Shown here piece by piece: positions 1-5,398 of a DNA stretch of 5,398 nucleotides. The number at the start of each line of letters is the position of its first letter. Positions within the stretch are counted from its first letter, which is position 1. The position numbers and the translations under genes were made by a program. The stretch is from an uncultured Eubacteriales bacterium (GTDB lineage Bacteria > Bacillota > Clostridia > Monoglobales > Monoglobaceae), in the NCBI GenBank assembly GCA_958346135.1, contig CATVQN010000102.1:1-5398 (forward strand), written 5' to 3'. Under the pieces are notes generated by a model. The model searched no databases. It saw only the letters and a list, made by a program, of their open reading frames with translations, and was not told the DNA's origin.

Positions 1-6
1 ATCACA

Positions 7-12
7 CCTCCT
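7..12 (-). promoter_or_regulatory. Shine-Dalgarno for a minus-strand gene starting outside the window
   Basis: The minus strand reads AGGAGG followed by six bases (TGTGAT) up to the window edge. This is a full-consensus Shine-Dalgarno sequence at the right distance for a start codon just beyond position 1. No start codon lies between it and the edge, so the gene itself cannot be seen. It would run in the same direction as the serine dehydratase remnant to its right. The rest of 1-74 holds no gene or clear terminator that I can support. Confidence 0.55.
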
Positions 13-74
13 CTTTTTGGGAGCCCTGCACCTGCGGTATGATGCAAAGTTCGCTGTTTATGTTATGATGTATT

Positions 75-539
75 TCACTTACCTTGGAATCCGATATTAT
101 AAGTTTTTGCAAGACCTTCCTCTGAGGTTTTCTTATAAGACGGGGATAAATTATGCCCTGTTTCTTCCATGGTTTGTACCACTCTGTCAAACAAAATTTT
201 TCTGGTATTCCATAAGAAACTCGCAAGATTCACCGCATTGATTGCACGCATAGCCGCAACTGCGTTTCTCTCAATACAGGGAATCTGCACAAGGCCGCAT
301 ATGGGATCGCAGGTCAGCCCCAGGTGATGTTCAATAGCAATCTCTGCCGCATATTCAATTTTCTCCAGATTAAGTTCAAAGAGTTCTGCCAGTGCCGCTG
401 CCGCCAATGCGCAGGCACTCCCGATTTTAGCTTGACAGCCGCACTCCGCCCCGAAAATGGAAGCGTTTGTTTCCTTATCTGGCTGACATATATCAGCACT
501 TTTATCTGCTGCAAATATTGCATAATTTCGGTATGTCTG
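75..539 (-). pseudogene. sdaA: 5'-truncated L-serine dehydratase (iron-sulfur type), C-terminal remnant
   Basis: The open frame encodes about 154 residues matching the C-terminal half of the [4Fe-4S] L-serine ammonia-lyase alpha domain, the enzyme that converts L-serine to pyruvate and ammonia in the cytoplasm. Visible family motifs, in order, are NASIFGAECGCQ, an Ala-rich helix, EHHLGLTCDP, VQIPCIERNA and the C-terminal TSEEGLAK. The three cysteines expected to hold the cluster are present (codons at 435-437, 309-311 and 276-278). Everything upstream of the NAS motif, including the N-terminal part of the alpha domain and any beta domain, is missing. The frame is closed by TAA at 540-542, inside a 19-bp direct repeat. 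There is no ATG, GTG or TTG before a TTG at 405-407, which lies after the first cluster cysteine. Two normally glycine or small positions in the core motifs are Cys (AECGCQ, CDPICGL), and the usual EGGLA is EEGLA, which suggests relaxed selection. The homology is clear. Calling it a pseudogene rests on the missing start and N-terminus. Confidence 0.82.
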
Positions 540-546
540 TTATAAT
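518..546 (+). promoter_or_regulatory. Upstream sigma-A promoter (P1) facing rdgB
   Basis: TTGCAT at 518-523, a 17-bp spacer, and TATAAT at 541-546 preceded by TG at 538-539 (extended -10) make a near-consensus housekeeping promoter directed rightwards. Its -35 lies inside the serine dehydratase remnant and its -10 lies in the first copy of the 19-bp repeat. Transcription from here would give rdgB a 5' leader of roughly 130 nt containing the hairpin at 612-630. The match is visible in the sequence; activity is inferred. Confidence 0.6.
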
Positions 547-556
547 AACCTCACGA
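538..556 (+). repeat. 19-bp direct repeat, copy 1
   Basis: TGTTATAATAACCTCACGA is identical to the copy at 639-657. Identity stops on both sides: the left neighbour is C here and A in the other copy, and the right flanks diverge after one or two bases. The copy contains an extended -10 promoter element. It also supplies the TAA that closes the frame of the serine dehydratase remnant on the other strand, so it marks the edge of the recognisable old gene. Confidence 0.9.
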
Positions 557-611
557 AACATTTGAACATTACGCTCTGCAACAGCCTTGCTGTGCGCCGC
601 TGCTTTTGTTC

Positions 612-630
612 GAAAATCCTTTGGATTTTC
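612..630. repeat. Perfect 8-bp inverted repeat (hairpin) between the direct repeats
   Basis: GAAAATCC, a three-base TTT loop and GGATTTTC form a perfect short hairpin. It is not followed by a T-run on either strand, so it does not look like a terminator. It lies in the 82-bp spacer between the two 19-bp repeats, next to a weaker inverted repeat (ACAGC-CTT-GCTGT, about 583-595). The spacer has no open frame I would defend. It may be part of a small dispersed repeat, or structure in the leader of the P1 transcript. Confidence 0.6.
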
Positions 631-638
631 CTTGCTTA

Positions 639-647
639 TGTTATAAT
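639..647 (+). promoter_or_regulatory. Downstream sigma-A promoter (P2) of rdgB, extended -10
   Basis: TG at 639-640 and TATAAT at 642-647 form an extended -10 element about 38 bp before the rdgB start codon. The -35 region is weak: TTGGAT at 621-626 with a short 15-bp spacer, overlapping the hairpin. Recognition would rely mainly on the extended -10. Transcription would start near 653-655 and leave a short leader carrying the rdgB ribosome binding site. This is the more natural rdgB promoter because of its position. Confidence 0.6.
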
Positions 648-657
648 AACCTCACGA
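639..657 (+). repeat. 19-bp direct repeat, copy 2
   Basis: Identical to 538-556, with an offset of 101 bp. This copy sits directly in front of rdgB and carries the P2 extended -10 element. Since it is placed where a promoter is expected, it may be the original and copy 1 the duplicate, but the order cannot be decided from this window. Confidence 0.9.
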
Positions 658-684
658 GAATAAAAACACGAAGGAGAAGCTGAA

Positions 685-1275
685 ATGAAAACCTATATCC
701 TTGCCAGCAAAAATGCCCACAAGGCCAAAGAAATTAAAGAGATTTTAGGCGACGAATTTGAAATTCTTACCCAGACTGAGGCGGGCGCCGGGAATATTGA
801 AGTGATAGAGGACGGCGCTACCTTTGAAGAAAATGCCGCCAAAAAAGCCGAAACCATTATGAAAGCCACCGGAAAGCCCACCATTGCGGACGACAGCGGC
901 CTCTGCGTGGATTATTTAGAGGGTGCGCCGGGCGTTTATACCGCCCGGTATGCCGGAGAAAACGCCACCGACGGCGAGAATATCCAAAAGCTGTTGTCTG
1001 CCCTAGACGGCGTTTCGCAAACAGAGCGCAGCGCAAAATTTGTCTGTGTGATTGCCGTTGCGGAGCCGGGACAAAAAACCCGACTGTTTCGAGGGGAATG
1101 CTGCGGGCGAATCACGTTAGCTCCTGCCGGAAAAGATGGCTTTGGCTATGACCCGATTTTTTACTATGAACCCTATGCCAAAACCCTGGCAGAGCTGGAG
1201 CCTGCCATCAAAAACGCCGTCAGCCATCGCAGTACGGCACTTCACAAGGCCGCAGATGCACTGCGGCAGCGCTAA
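685..1275 (+). CDS. rdgB: Non-canonical purine NTP pyrophosphatase, RdgB/HAM1 family
   Basis: This cytoplasmic house-cleaning enzyme hydrolyses dITP, ITP and XTP to the monophosphate plus pyrophosphate, keeping deaminated purines out of DNA and RNA. The 196-residue product has the normal family length and is complete. Visible motifs are SKNAHK (8-13) for nucleotide binding, DGATFEENAAKKA (43-55), ADDSGL (68-73) with the catalytic and metal-binding aspartates, GAPGVYTARYAG (80-91), GKDGFGYDP (149-157) and SHRS (180-183). The ATG at 685 is preceded by AAGGAG at 671-676 with an 8-nt gap, which fixes the start. Two promoters with extended -10 elements lie upstream and a strong hairpin terminator follows the stop, so the gene looks monocistronic. 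It converges on the ABC exporter operon. One small oddity is RGECCGRI (136-142), where an acidic residue is common at the second Cys. The family assignment is secure; the symbol rdgB is used by homology. Confidence 0.97.
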   Translation: MKTYILASKNAHKAKEIKEILGDEFEILTQTEAGAGNIEVIEDGATFEENAAKKAETIMKATGKPTIADDSGLCVDYLEGAPGVYTARYAGENATDGENIQKLLSALDGVSQTERSAKFVCVIAVAEPGQKTRLFRGECCGRITLAPAGKDGFGYDPIFYYEPYAKTLAELEPAIKNAVSHRSTALHKAADALRQR

Positions 1276-1320
1276 AAAACGGAGACGGTGCAAACACTGC
1301 ACCGTCTCCGTTTTCTTTTT
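1276..1320. terminator. Bidirectional intrinsic terminator between convergent genes
   Basis: A perfect 17-bp stem pairs 1276-1292 with 1298-1314 around a five-base loop (AACAC). Its core is ACGGAGACGGTGCA. On the plus strand the GC-rich stem runs into TTTTCTTTTTT (1311-1321). On the minus strand the A-run at 1274-1279 becomes a T-run. It starts right after the rdgB stop codon and ends 13-20 bp from the stop of the facing ABC gene, so one structure can end transcripts from both sides. Confidence 0.93.
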
Positions 1321-1333
1321 TGTCAACTATCTG

Positions 1334-3241
1334 TCAGGAAAGCTCAAACATTCCGGTATAGAGCTGATAATACTTTCCTCGCTGGGCAATCAATTCCTCA
1401 TGGCTGCCCCGTTCAATAATTTTGCCGTGCTCCAGCACCATAATCGCATGGGAGTTTCGAACCGTGGACAGCCGATGGGCAATGAGAAACACTGTACGCC
1501 CCTCCATCAGCCGATCCATGCCCTTTTCAATCAGAGCCTCGGTTCTGGTATCAATGGAGCTTGTGGCCTCGTCCAAAATCAACACCGGCGGATCTGCCAC
1601 CGCCGCCCGGGCAATGGCAATCAGCTGACGCTGACCCTGGCTCAGGTTGGCGCCGTCTCCGGTCAGCATGGTGTCATAGCCCTTGGGCAAATGAGATATA
1701 AACCAATGGGCATTGGCAAGCTTGGCCGCAGCAATGACCTCATCATCCGTAGCATCCAGCCTTCCGTAGCGAATATTGTCCATCACTGTTCCGGTAAACA
1801 AATGGGTATCCTGCAGCACGATGGAAAGCGACCGACGCAAATCTGCCTTTTTAATCTTATTGATATTGATACCGTCGTACCGAATTTTTCCGTCAGGCAC
1901 ATCATAAAACCGGTTAATCAGATTGGTAATGGTGGTCTTTCCCGCTCCGGTAGAACCCACAAACGCAATTTTCTGTCCCGGCTGTGCATAGAGACTGATG
2001 CCGTTGAGCACCGTTTTGTTGGGTTCATAGCCAAACTCCACATTTTCAAAGGTCACCGCACCCCGCACCGGCACATAGGTCAGCGTTCCGTCATGATGTG
2101 GATGCTTCCAAGCCCACTGCCCGGTTCGGTGATCGGTTTCTTTCACCGTTCCGTCCGGTGCAATTTCGGCATTGACTAATGTCACATATCCATGATCCGC
2201 CTCCGGCTCCTCGTCCAGCAGCGCAAAAATCCGCTCCGCTCCGGCCAGAGCATTTAAAATCACATTAAACTGCTGGGAAACCTGGGTAATAGGCTGGGCA
2301 AACGATCGGGTATACTGGAGAAAGGAAACCAGCGACCCAAGTCCCAGCGCAAGAATTCCCATCTCACGCTGGCCGGTGAGAATGGTCAGTGTCGCACCTA
2401 CAATGGCCGTTAAGGCATAGTGTACATAAGACAGATTATTCATAATCGGCATTAAAATACTTGCAAAGGTATTTGCTCGGGTAGAGGCTTCACACAGCTC
2501 CTCATTGATTCCGTCAAAGTTTCGCTTGCTCTCCTCCTCGTGACAAAACACCTTGACAACCTTCTGCCCTTCTATCATCTCTTCTATATATCCGTTTACA
2601 GCCCCGATGGCCTTCTGCTGACTCCGGTAGTAGAAGGCGCTTTTGCTTCCCACAACCTTAATGACCCAAAATATGGTCAACATCATCAGCACCACCAGGA
2701 CCGTCAGCGGAATGCTTAAAACCAGCATCATGACAAACACGCCCACCACGGTAATGGCCGAGGAAATCAGATGGGGAACGCTCTGGCTCATCATGTTGCG
2801 CAGGGTGTCAATGTCATTGGTATACCGGCTCATAATCTCTCCATGGGTTCGGGTGTCGAAATACCGAATCGGCAGCTTCTGCATATGCGAGAACATCTCC
2901 GTCCGCATCTTGTACAGAGAATCTGCCGCAACATTGACCATAATCCGGTTATAACCCCATGTACTGAGCGCTCCGGCGGCATAGATGACCGCCATCACCA
3001 AAATAATACGCAAAAGCCCGGTAAAATCCGGATTTTTGGCCCCAATCAACGGTACAATATAATCGTCAACCACCGGTTTTAGAAAATAGGTTCCCGCAAC
3101 CCCGGCGCCCGAGCTGATTACCACAAACAATACCACCAAAATCAACTGCAGCTTATACTCGCCTAGGTAACGGAGAATCCGAAACAGGGTCTTTTTTCCG
3201 TCTTTCGGTTTTTTCATACCATAATTCTTGTGCGGAGGCAT
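1334..3241 (-). CDS. ABC half-exporter with consensus ATPase site (heterodimer partner, multidrug type)
   Basis: This 635-residue membrane protein fuses a six-helix exporter domain (hydrophobic segments near 30-54, 76-98, 158-197 as a pair, 270-289 and 293-312) to a C-terminal ATPase. The ATPase carries Walker A GSTGAGKT (429-436), Q-loop Gln477, signature LSQGQ (533-537), Walker B VLILDE (553-558) with catalytic Glu558, D-loop SSID and switch His589. Glu and His are intact, so this subunit should supply the hydrolysing Walker motifs of a heterodimer; the non-standard LSQGQ would face the degenerate site of the 574-aa partner. Between the two domains is a long polar linker (about 345-392) rich in His and Trp. 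The ATG at 3241 lies 1 nt after the partner's stop. AAGGGGG (3251-3257) inside the partner's last codons gives a Shine-Dalgarno with a 9-nt gap, so translation is probably coupled. An internal Met9 is a less likely start. The likely role is drug or lipid export; the substrate is unknown. Confidence 0.93.
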   Translation of the reverse strand: MPPHKNYGMKKPKDGKKTLFRILRYLGEYKLQLILVVLFVVISSGAGVAGTYFLKPVVDDYIVPLIGAKNPDFTGLLRIILVMAVIYAAGALSTWGYNRIMVNVAADSLYKMRTEMFSHMQKLPIRYFDTRTHGEIMSRYTNDIDTLRNMMSQSVPHLISSAITVVGVFVMMLVLSIPLTVLVVLMMLTIFWVIKVVGSKSAFYYRSQQKAIGAVNGYIEEMIEGQKVVKVFCHEEESKRNFDGINEELCEASTRANTFASILMPIMNNLSYVHYALTAIVGATLTILTGQREMGILALGLGSLVSFLQYTRSFAQPITQVSQQFNVILNALAGAERIFALLDEEPEADHGYVTLVNAEIAPDGTVKETDHRTGQWAWKHPHHDGTLTYVPVRGAVTFENVEFGYEPNKTVLNGISLYAQPGQKIAFVGSTGAGKTTITNLINRFYDVPDGKIRYDGININKIKKADLRRSLSIVLQDTHLFTGTVMDNIRYGRLDATDDEVIAAAKLANAHWFISHLPKGYDTMLTGDGANLSQGQRQLIAIARAAVADPPVLILDEATSSIDTRTEALIEKGMDRLMEGRTVFLIAHRLSTVRNSHAIMVLEHGKIIERGSHEELIAQRGKYYQLYTGMFELS

Positions 3242-3242
3242 A

Positions 3243-4967
3243 TTACGCCACCCCCTTCTGCTGAGATTCGTAAACTTCCCGGTAAATTTCGTTGTTCTTC
3301 AATAGCTCTTCATGAGTTCCTACCGCATTGATTCTGCCCTCGTCCAGCACCACAATTTTATCCGCATCACACACCGACGAAATCCGCTGGGCAATGATGA
3401 TGGTGGTAGTTCCCTTTAGCTCCCGGCGGAAGGCCTCCCGGATTTTACTGTCCGTGGCGGTATCCACCGCACTGGTGCTGTCATCCAGAATCACAATCTT
3501 CGGATTTTTCAAAAGCGCACGAGCAATGCAAAGCCGCTGTTTCTGACCGCCGGATACATTAACGCCGCCCTGTCCCAGTACGGTGCCATACCCCTCCGGA
3601 AAATCCATAATAAAATCATGCGCCTGCGCCGCTTTGGCCGCAGCAATAATCTCTTCATCCGTAGCATTTTTGTTGCCCCAGCGCAAATTATCCTTAATGG
3701 TTCCGGTAAATAACACATTCTTTTGCAATACCATGGCAACCTGCTTGCGCAGAGTCTCCTGCTTGTACTCCCGCACATCCCGACCGCCTACCTTCACACT
3801 GCCGGCGGTGACCTCATAAAGTCTGGGAATCAGCTGTACCAGTGTTGATTTGGCGCTGCCGGTACCGCCAATGATTCCCACCGTCTCGCCGGATCGAATC
3901 TCCAGATTGATATGCTCTAAGGCACAGTTTTCAAGGTTCCCCTCGTAGCTGAACGAAACATCCTCAAACCGAACGGAACCGTCTGCTACCAAAGCATCTT
4001 CCTGCGCATCATCGGGGATATCCGGCCGATCATTTAACACCTCGACAATTCGGGTGATGGACGCCTTGGAAATCACCAGCATGGTAAAGGACATGGCAAT
4101 CATCATCAGCGCCATAAGAATCTGATTCACATAGCTAATAAAGCTTACCAGCTCACCGGTTCCCATACTGCCGACTACAATCATTTTTCCTCCCAGCCAG
4201 AGTACCAGCAAAATACAAAGATAAACCATCATCTGCATAATCGGCATATTCAGTACCACCAGCCGCTCTGCTTTTACCTGAGCGTCCCGAACCGCATCGG
4301 CAGCATGGTCAAAATTTTTCTCCTCGTATTTGCCCCGGACACAGGCCTTTACAATCCGAATCCCGATCAGATTCTCCTGGATTCTGGCATTTAAGGTATC
4401 AAAGCTGCGCAGCATTTTCTGAAACCTGGGATAGGCCTTAGAAATTACCGTTGCCAATACTGCTGCCAGGATAGGAACCGCTATCAGAAAAATACTGGAT
4501 AATTCCCTATTTAATGAAAAGGCCATAATGGACGCAAAAATAAACATGATTGGCGCCCGCACCATAGCACGAATTACCATCATATAAGCATTTTGCAGAT
4601 TGGAAATATCTGTGGTCATACGGGTAATCAGCGAGGACGGACTAAACCGGTCCACATTGGAAAAGGAAAAGTCCTGCACCCAATAAAAGAGACTCTTGCG
4701 CACCTCTTTTCCCAGTCCCATTCCGGCAATGGACGCCGTCCAGCCGGCAAGGGTTCCGAAGCTGAGCGATATGAGCGCCATCAGCATCATCATACCACCG
4801 GCTTTCAGCACATAGGCAATATCCCGGTTTGCAATACCGATATCCACAATCCGAGACATAGTCTTGGGAATGGACACCTCCATAACCACCTCTCCGATCA
4901 CCAAAAGCGGGGTTAAAATCGACATTAGCAAATACTTTCCCTTAAGCAGGGACAAAAGTTTTCGCAT
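3243..4967 (-). CDS. ABC half-exporter with degenerate ATPase site (heterodimer partner, multidrug type)
   Basis: This 574-residue half-transporter has six hydrophobic segments (about 11-31, 54-76, 136-153, 157-177, 240-260 and 275-299) followed by an ATPase domain. The motifs are Walker A GGTGSAKST (367-375), Q-loop Gln415, signature VSGGQ (471-475) and Walker B IVILDD (491-496). The catalytic Glu is replaced by Asp496 and the switch His by Gln527 (IIIAQRIS). These changes are typical of the non-hydrolysing site in heterodimeric exporters such as TM287/288, LmrCD and BmrCD, so they argue for pairing with the adjacent 635-residue protein and not for loss of function. The second Gly of Walker A is Ala (SAKS), which I believe recurs in this subfamily. 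The start is fixed by AGGAG at 4975-4979, 7 nt before the ATG. The gene is 48 bp downstream of a MarR-family gene and 1 nt upstream of its partner, forming an operon. The substrate cannot be told from sequence. Confidence 0.94.
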   Translation of the reverse strand: MRKLLSLLKGKYLLMSILTPLLVIGEVVMEVSIPKTMSRIVDIGIANRDIAYVLKAGGMMMLMALISLSFGTLAGWTASIAGMGLGKEVRKSLFYWVQDFSFSNVDRFSPSSLITRMTTDISNLQNAYMMVIRAMVRAPIMFIFASIMAFSLNRELSSIFLIAVPILAAVLATVISKAYPRFQKMLRSFDTLNARIQENLIGIRIVKACVRGKYEEKNFDHAADAVRDAQVKAERLVVLNMPIMQMMVYLCILLVLWLGGKMIVVGSMGTGELVSFISYVNQILMALMMIAMSFTMLVISKASITRIVEVLNDRPDIPDDAQEDALVADGSVRFEDVSFSYEGNLENCALEHINLEIRSGETVGIIGGTGSAKSTLVQLIPRLYEVTAGSVKVGGRDVREYKQETLRKQVAMVLQKNVLFTGTIKDNLRWGNKNATDEEIIAAAKAAQAHDFIMDFPEGYGTVLGQGGVNVSGGQKQRLCIARALLKNPKIVILDDSTSAVDTATDSKIREAFRRELKGTTTIIIAQRISSVCDADKIVVLDEGRINAVGTHEELLKNNEIYREVYESQQKGVA

Positions 4968-5015
4968 CGGCTTTCTCCTACCTTTCTTCTACATATTGTC
5001 TAAAATTGATCGTGT
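4968..5015 (-). promoter_or_regulatory. Short intergenic region between regulator and exporter genes
   Basis: These 48 bp hold the ribosome binding site of the 574-residue ABC gene (AGGAG, 4975-4979) and no hairpin terminator, so the regulator and exporter genes can share one transcript. Two TGTCTAA motifs occur in direct orientation at 4997-5003 and 5013-5019 on the plus strand, the second overlapping the regulator's stop codon. I see no convincing -35/-10 pair here. The main promoter and operator are probably upstream of the regulator, outside the window. Confidence 0.4.
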
Positions 5016-5398
5016 CTAAGATTTCGGGCATTTCGTATCATGAAGCTGCCGCATCAGAGAATCCATTGCCTGCCGGGATACGTCATTGGTTTTCTCGCCG
5101 GTCATATTCATGGTGATTCGATCCAACATCCCCTGAAACTGCTCCAGCTCCGCCTCGGTCATTCCCTGAAACATTTTTCGGTCAAACGCATCAAAGATGG
5201 CTTCGGTCTCCGCGATCCGCGCCTCACCCTTGGGCGTCAGCGTGAGGATATTCCGCCGAAGATTGTTGGAATCTGTCCTCTTTTCAATCAACTGCTCCTT
5301 TTGCAGCCGCTGAGTGGCCAGCGTAATTGCCGCCGGCGTCAATGCCAGATTTTCTGCAATCTCCGCCTGGGTACAGCCACAGTGCTCCTGAATATATC
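5016..5398 (-). CDS. MarR-family transcriptional regulator, partial (N-terminus outside window)
   Basis: The visible 126 residues are the C-terminal part of a winged-helix MarR regulator, a small dimeric repressor that often responds to toxic ligands. In order they show a helix-turn-helix (CTQAEIAENLALTPAAIT and the recognition helix through LATQRLQ), EQLIEKR leading into the wing, the wing turn (TDSNNLRRNILTLTPKGEA) and a long C-terminal helical region for dimerisation. The frame is open to the window edge; a TTG at 5342 falls in the middle of the helix-turn-helix and is not the start. The gene ends with TAG at 5016-5018. Its place directly before an exporter pair, in the same orientation, is the classic arrangement of a locally acting repressor of its own drug-efflux operon. 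That regulatory link is inferred from context. Confidence 0.9.
   Translation of the reverse strand, partial: YIQEHCGCTQAEIAENLALTPAAITLATQRLQKEQLIEKRTDSNNLRRNILTLTPKGEARIAETEAIFDAFDRKMFQGMTEAELEQFQGMLDRITMNMTGEKTNDVSRQAMDSLMRQLHDTKCPKS

Noticed and set aside
38..70. Two TATGATG motifs (38-44 and 64-70) as a possible operator
   Set aside because: They are only 7 bp long in AT-rich sequence with no dyad or neighbouring promoter that I can identify, so chance is a sufficient explanation.
17..241. Plus-strand small open frame at the left edge
   Set aside because: It is antisense to the serine dehydratase remnant, has no ribosome binding site, and its product resembles no family I know.
314..523. 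Minus-strand frame with an ATG start, overlapping the serine dehydratase remnant
   Set aside because: The family motifs are all in the neighbouring frame. This frame gives no motif, so it does not restore the missing N-terminus by a frameshift.
612..630. Hairpin considered as an intrinsic terminator for the upstream promoter or the remnant
   Set aside because: The stem is AT-rich and no T-run follows on either strand, so it lacks the features of an intrinsic terminator.
1136..2179. A 347-codon plus-strand open frame overlapping the end of rdgB and the antisense of an ABC gene
   Set aside because: It begins inside rdgB in another frame, runs straight through the hairpin terminator, has no ribosome binding site or recognisable domain, and lies opposite a clearly conserved ATPase sequence. 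It is a shadow frame.
4593..4916. 107-codon plus-strand open frame opposite the 574-aa ABC gene
   Set aside because: His- and Gly-rich composition is what the reverse complement of membrane-protein codons produces, and there is no start signal or domain.
3243..4967. Altered ATPase residues considered as evidence of an inactive or decaying transporter gene
   Set aside because: The gene is full length with all other motifs intact, and the specific Glu-to-Asp and His-to-Gln changes are the known pattern of the degenerate subunit in heterodimeric exporters.

Overview
The window reads as an ordinary chromosomal segment of a Firmicute, most likely a Clostridia member (Lachnospiraceae/Oscillospiraceae-like). 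This rests on moderate, roughly balanced GC judged by eye, AGGAG-type ribosome binding sites, near-consensus sigma-A promoters, and protein sequences of the type seen in gut Clostridia. The taxonomic call is an inference.

Left part (1-684): a minus-strand remnant of an iron-sulfur L-serine dehydratase covers 75-539. It keeps the C-terminal, cluster-binding half but has no start codon and no N-terminal half. Its left flank (1-74) ends in a strong Shine-Dalgarno sequence that points at a minus-strand gene starting just outside the window. Between the remnant and the next gene lie two identical 19-bp direct repeats 101 bp apart. Each carries an extended -10 promoter (TGTTATAAT) facing right, and a small perfect hairpin sits between them.

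Middle (685-1314): a complete plus-strand gene for the RdgB/HAM1 non-canonical purine NTP pyrophosphatase. It is followed by a long perfect hairpin with T-runs on both strands, which can terminate transcription from both sides of a convergent junction.

Right part (1334-5398, minus strand, transcribed right to left): a three-gene cluster of a MarR-family regulator (5' end cut by the window edge), a 574-aa ABC half-exporter and a 635-aa ABC half-exporter. The two ABC genes are 1 nt apart. Their nucleotide-binding domains are asymmetric. The 574-aa protein has Asp for the catalytic Glu and Gln for the switch His, while the 635-aa protein keeps Glu and His but has an LSQGQ signature. That is the pattern of heterodimeric multidrug exporters of the TM287/288, LmrCD and BmrCD type. 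The MarR protein probably controls the exporter pair.

I see no CRISPR array, tRNA, rRNA, transposase or phage gene, and nothing that amounts to a new multi-gene system. The least ordinary part is the decayed serine dehydratase ending in a duplicated promoter sequence.
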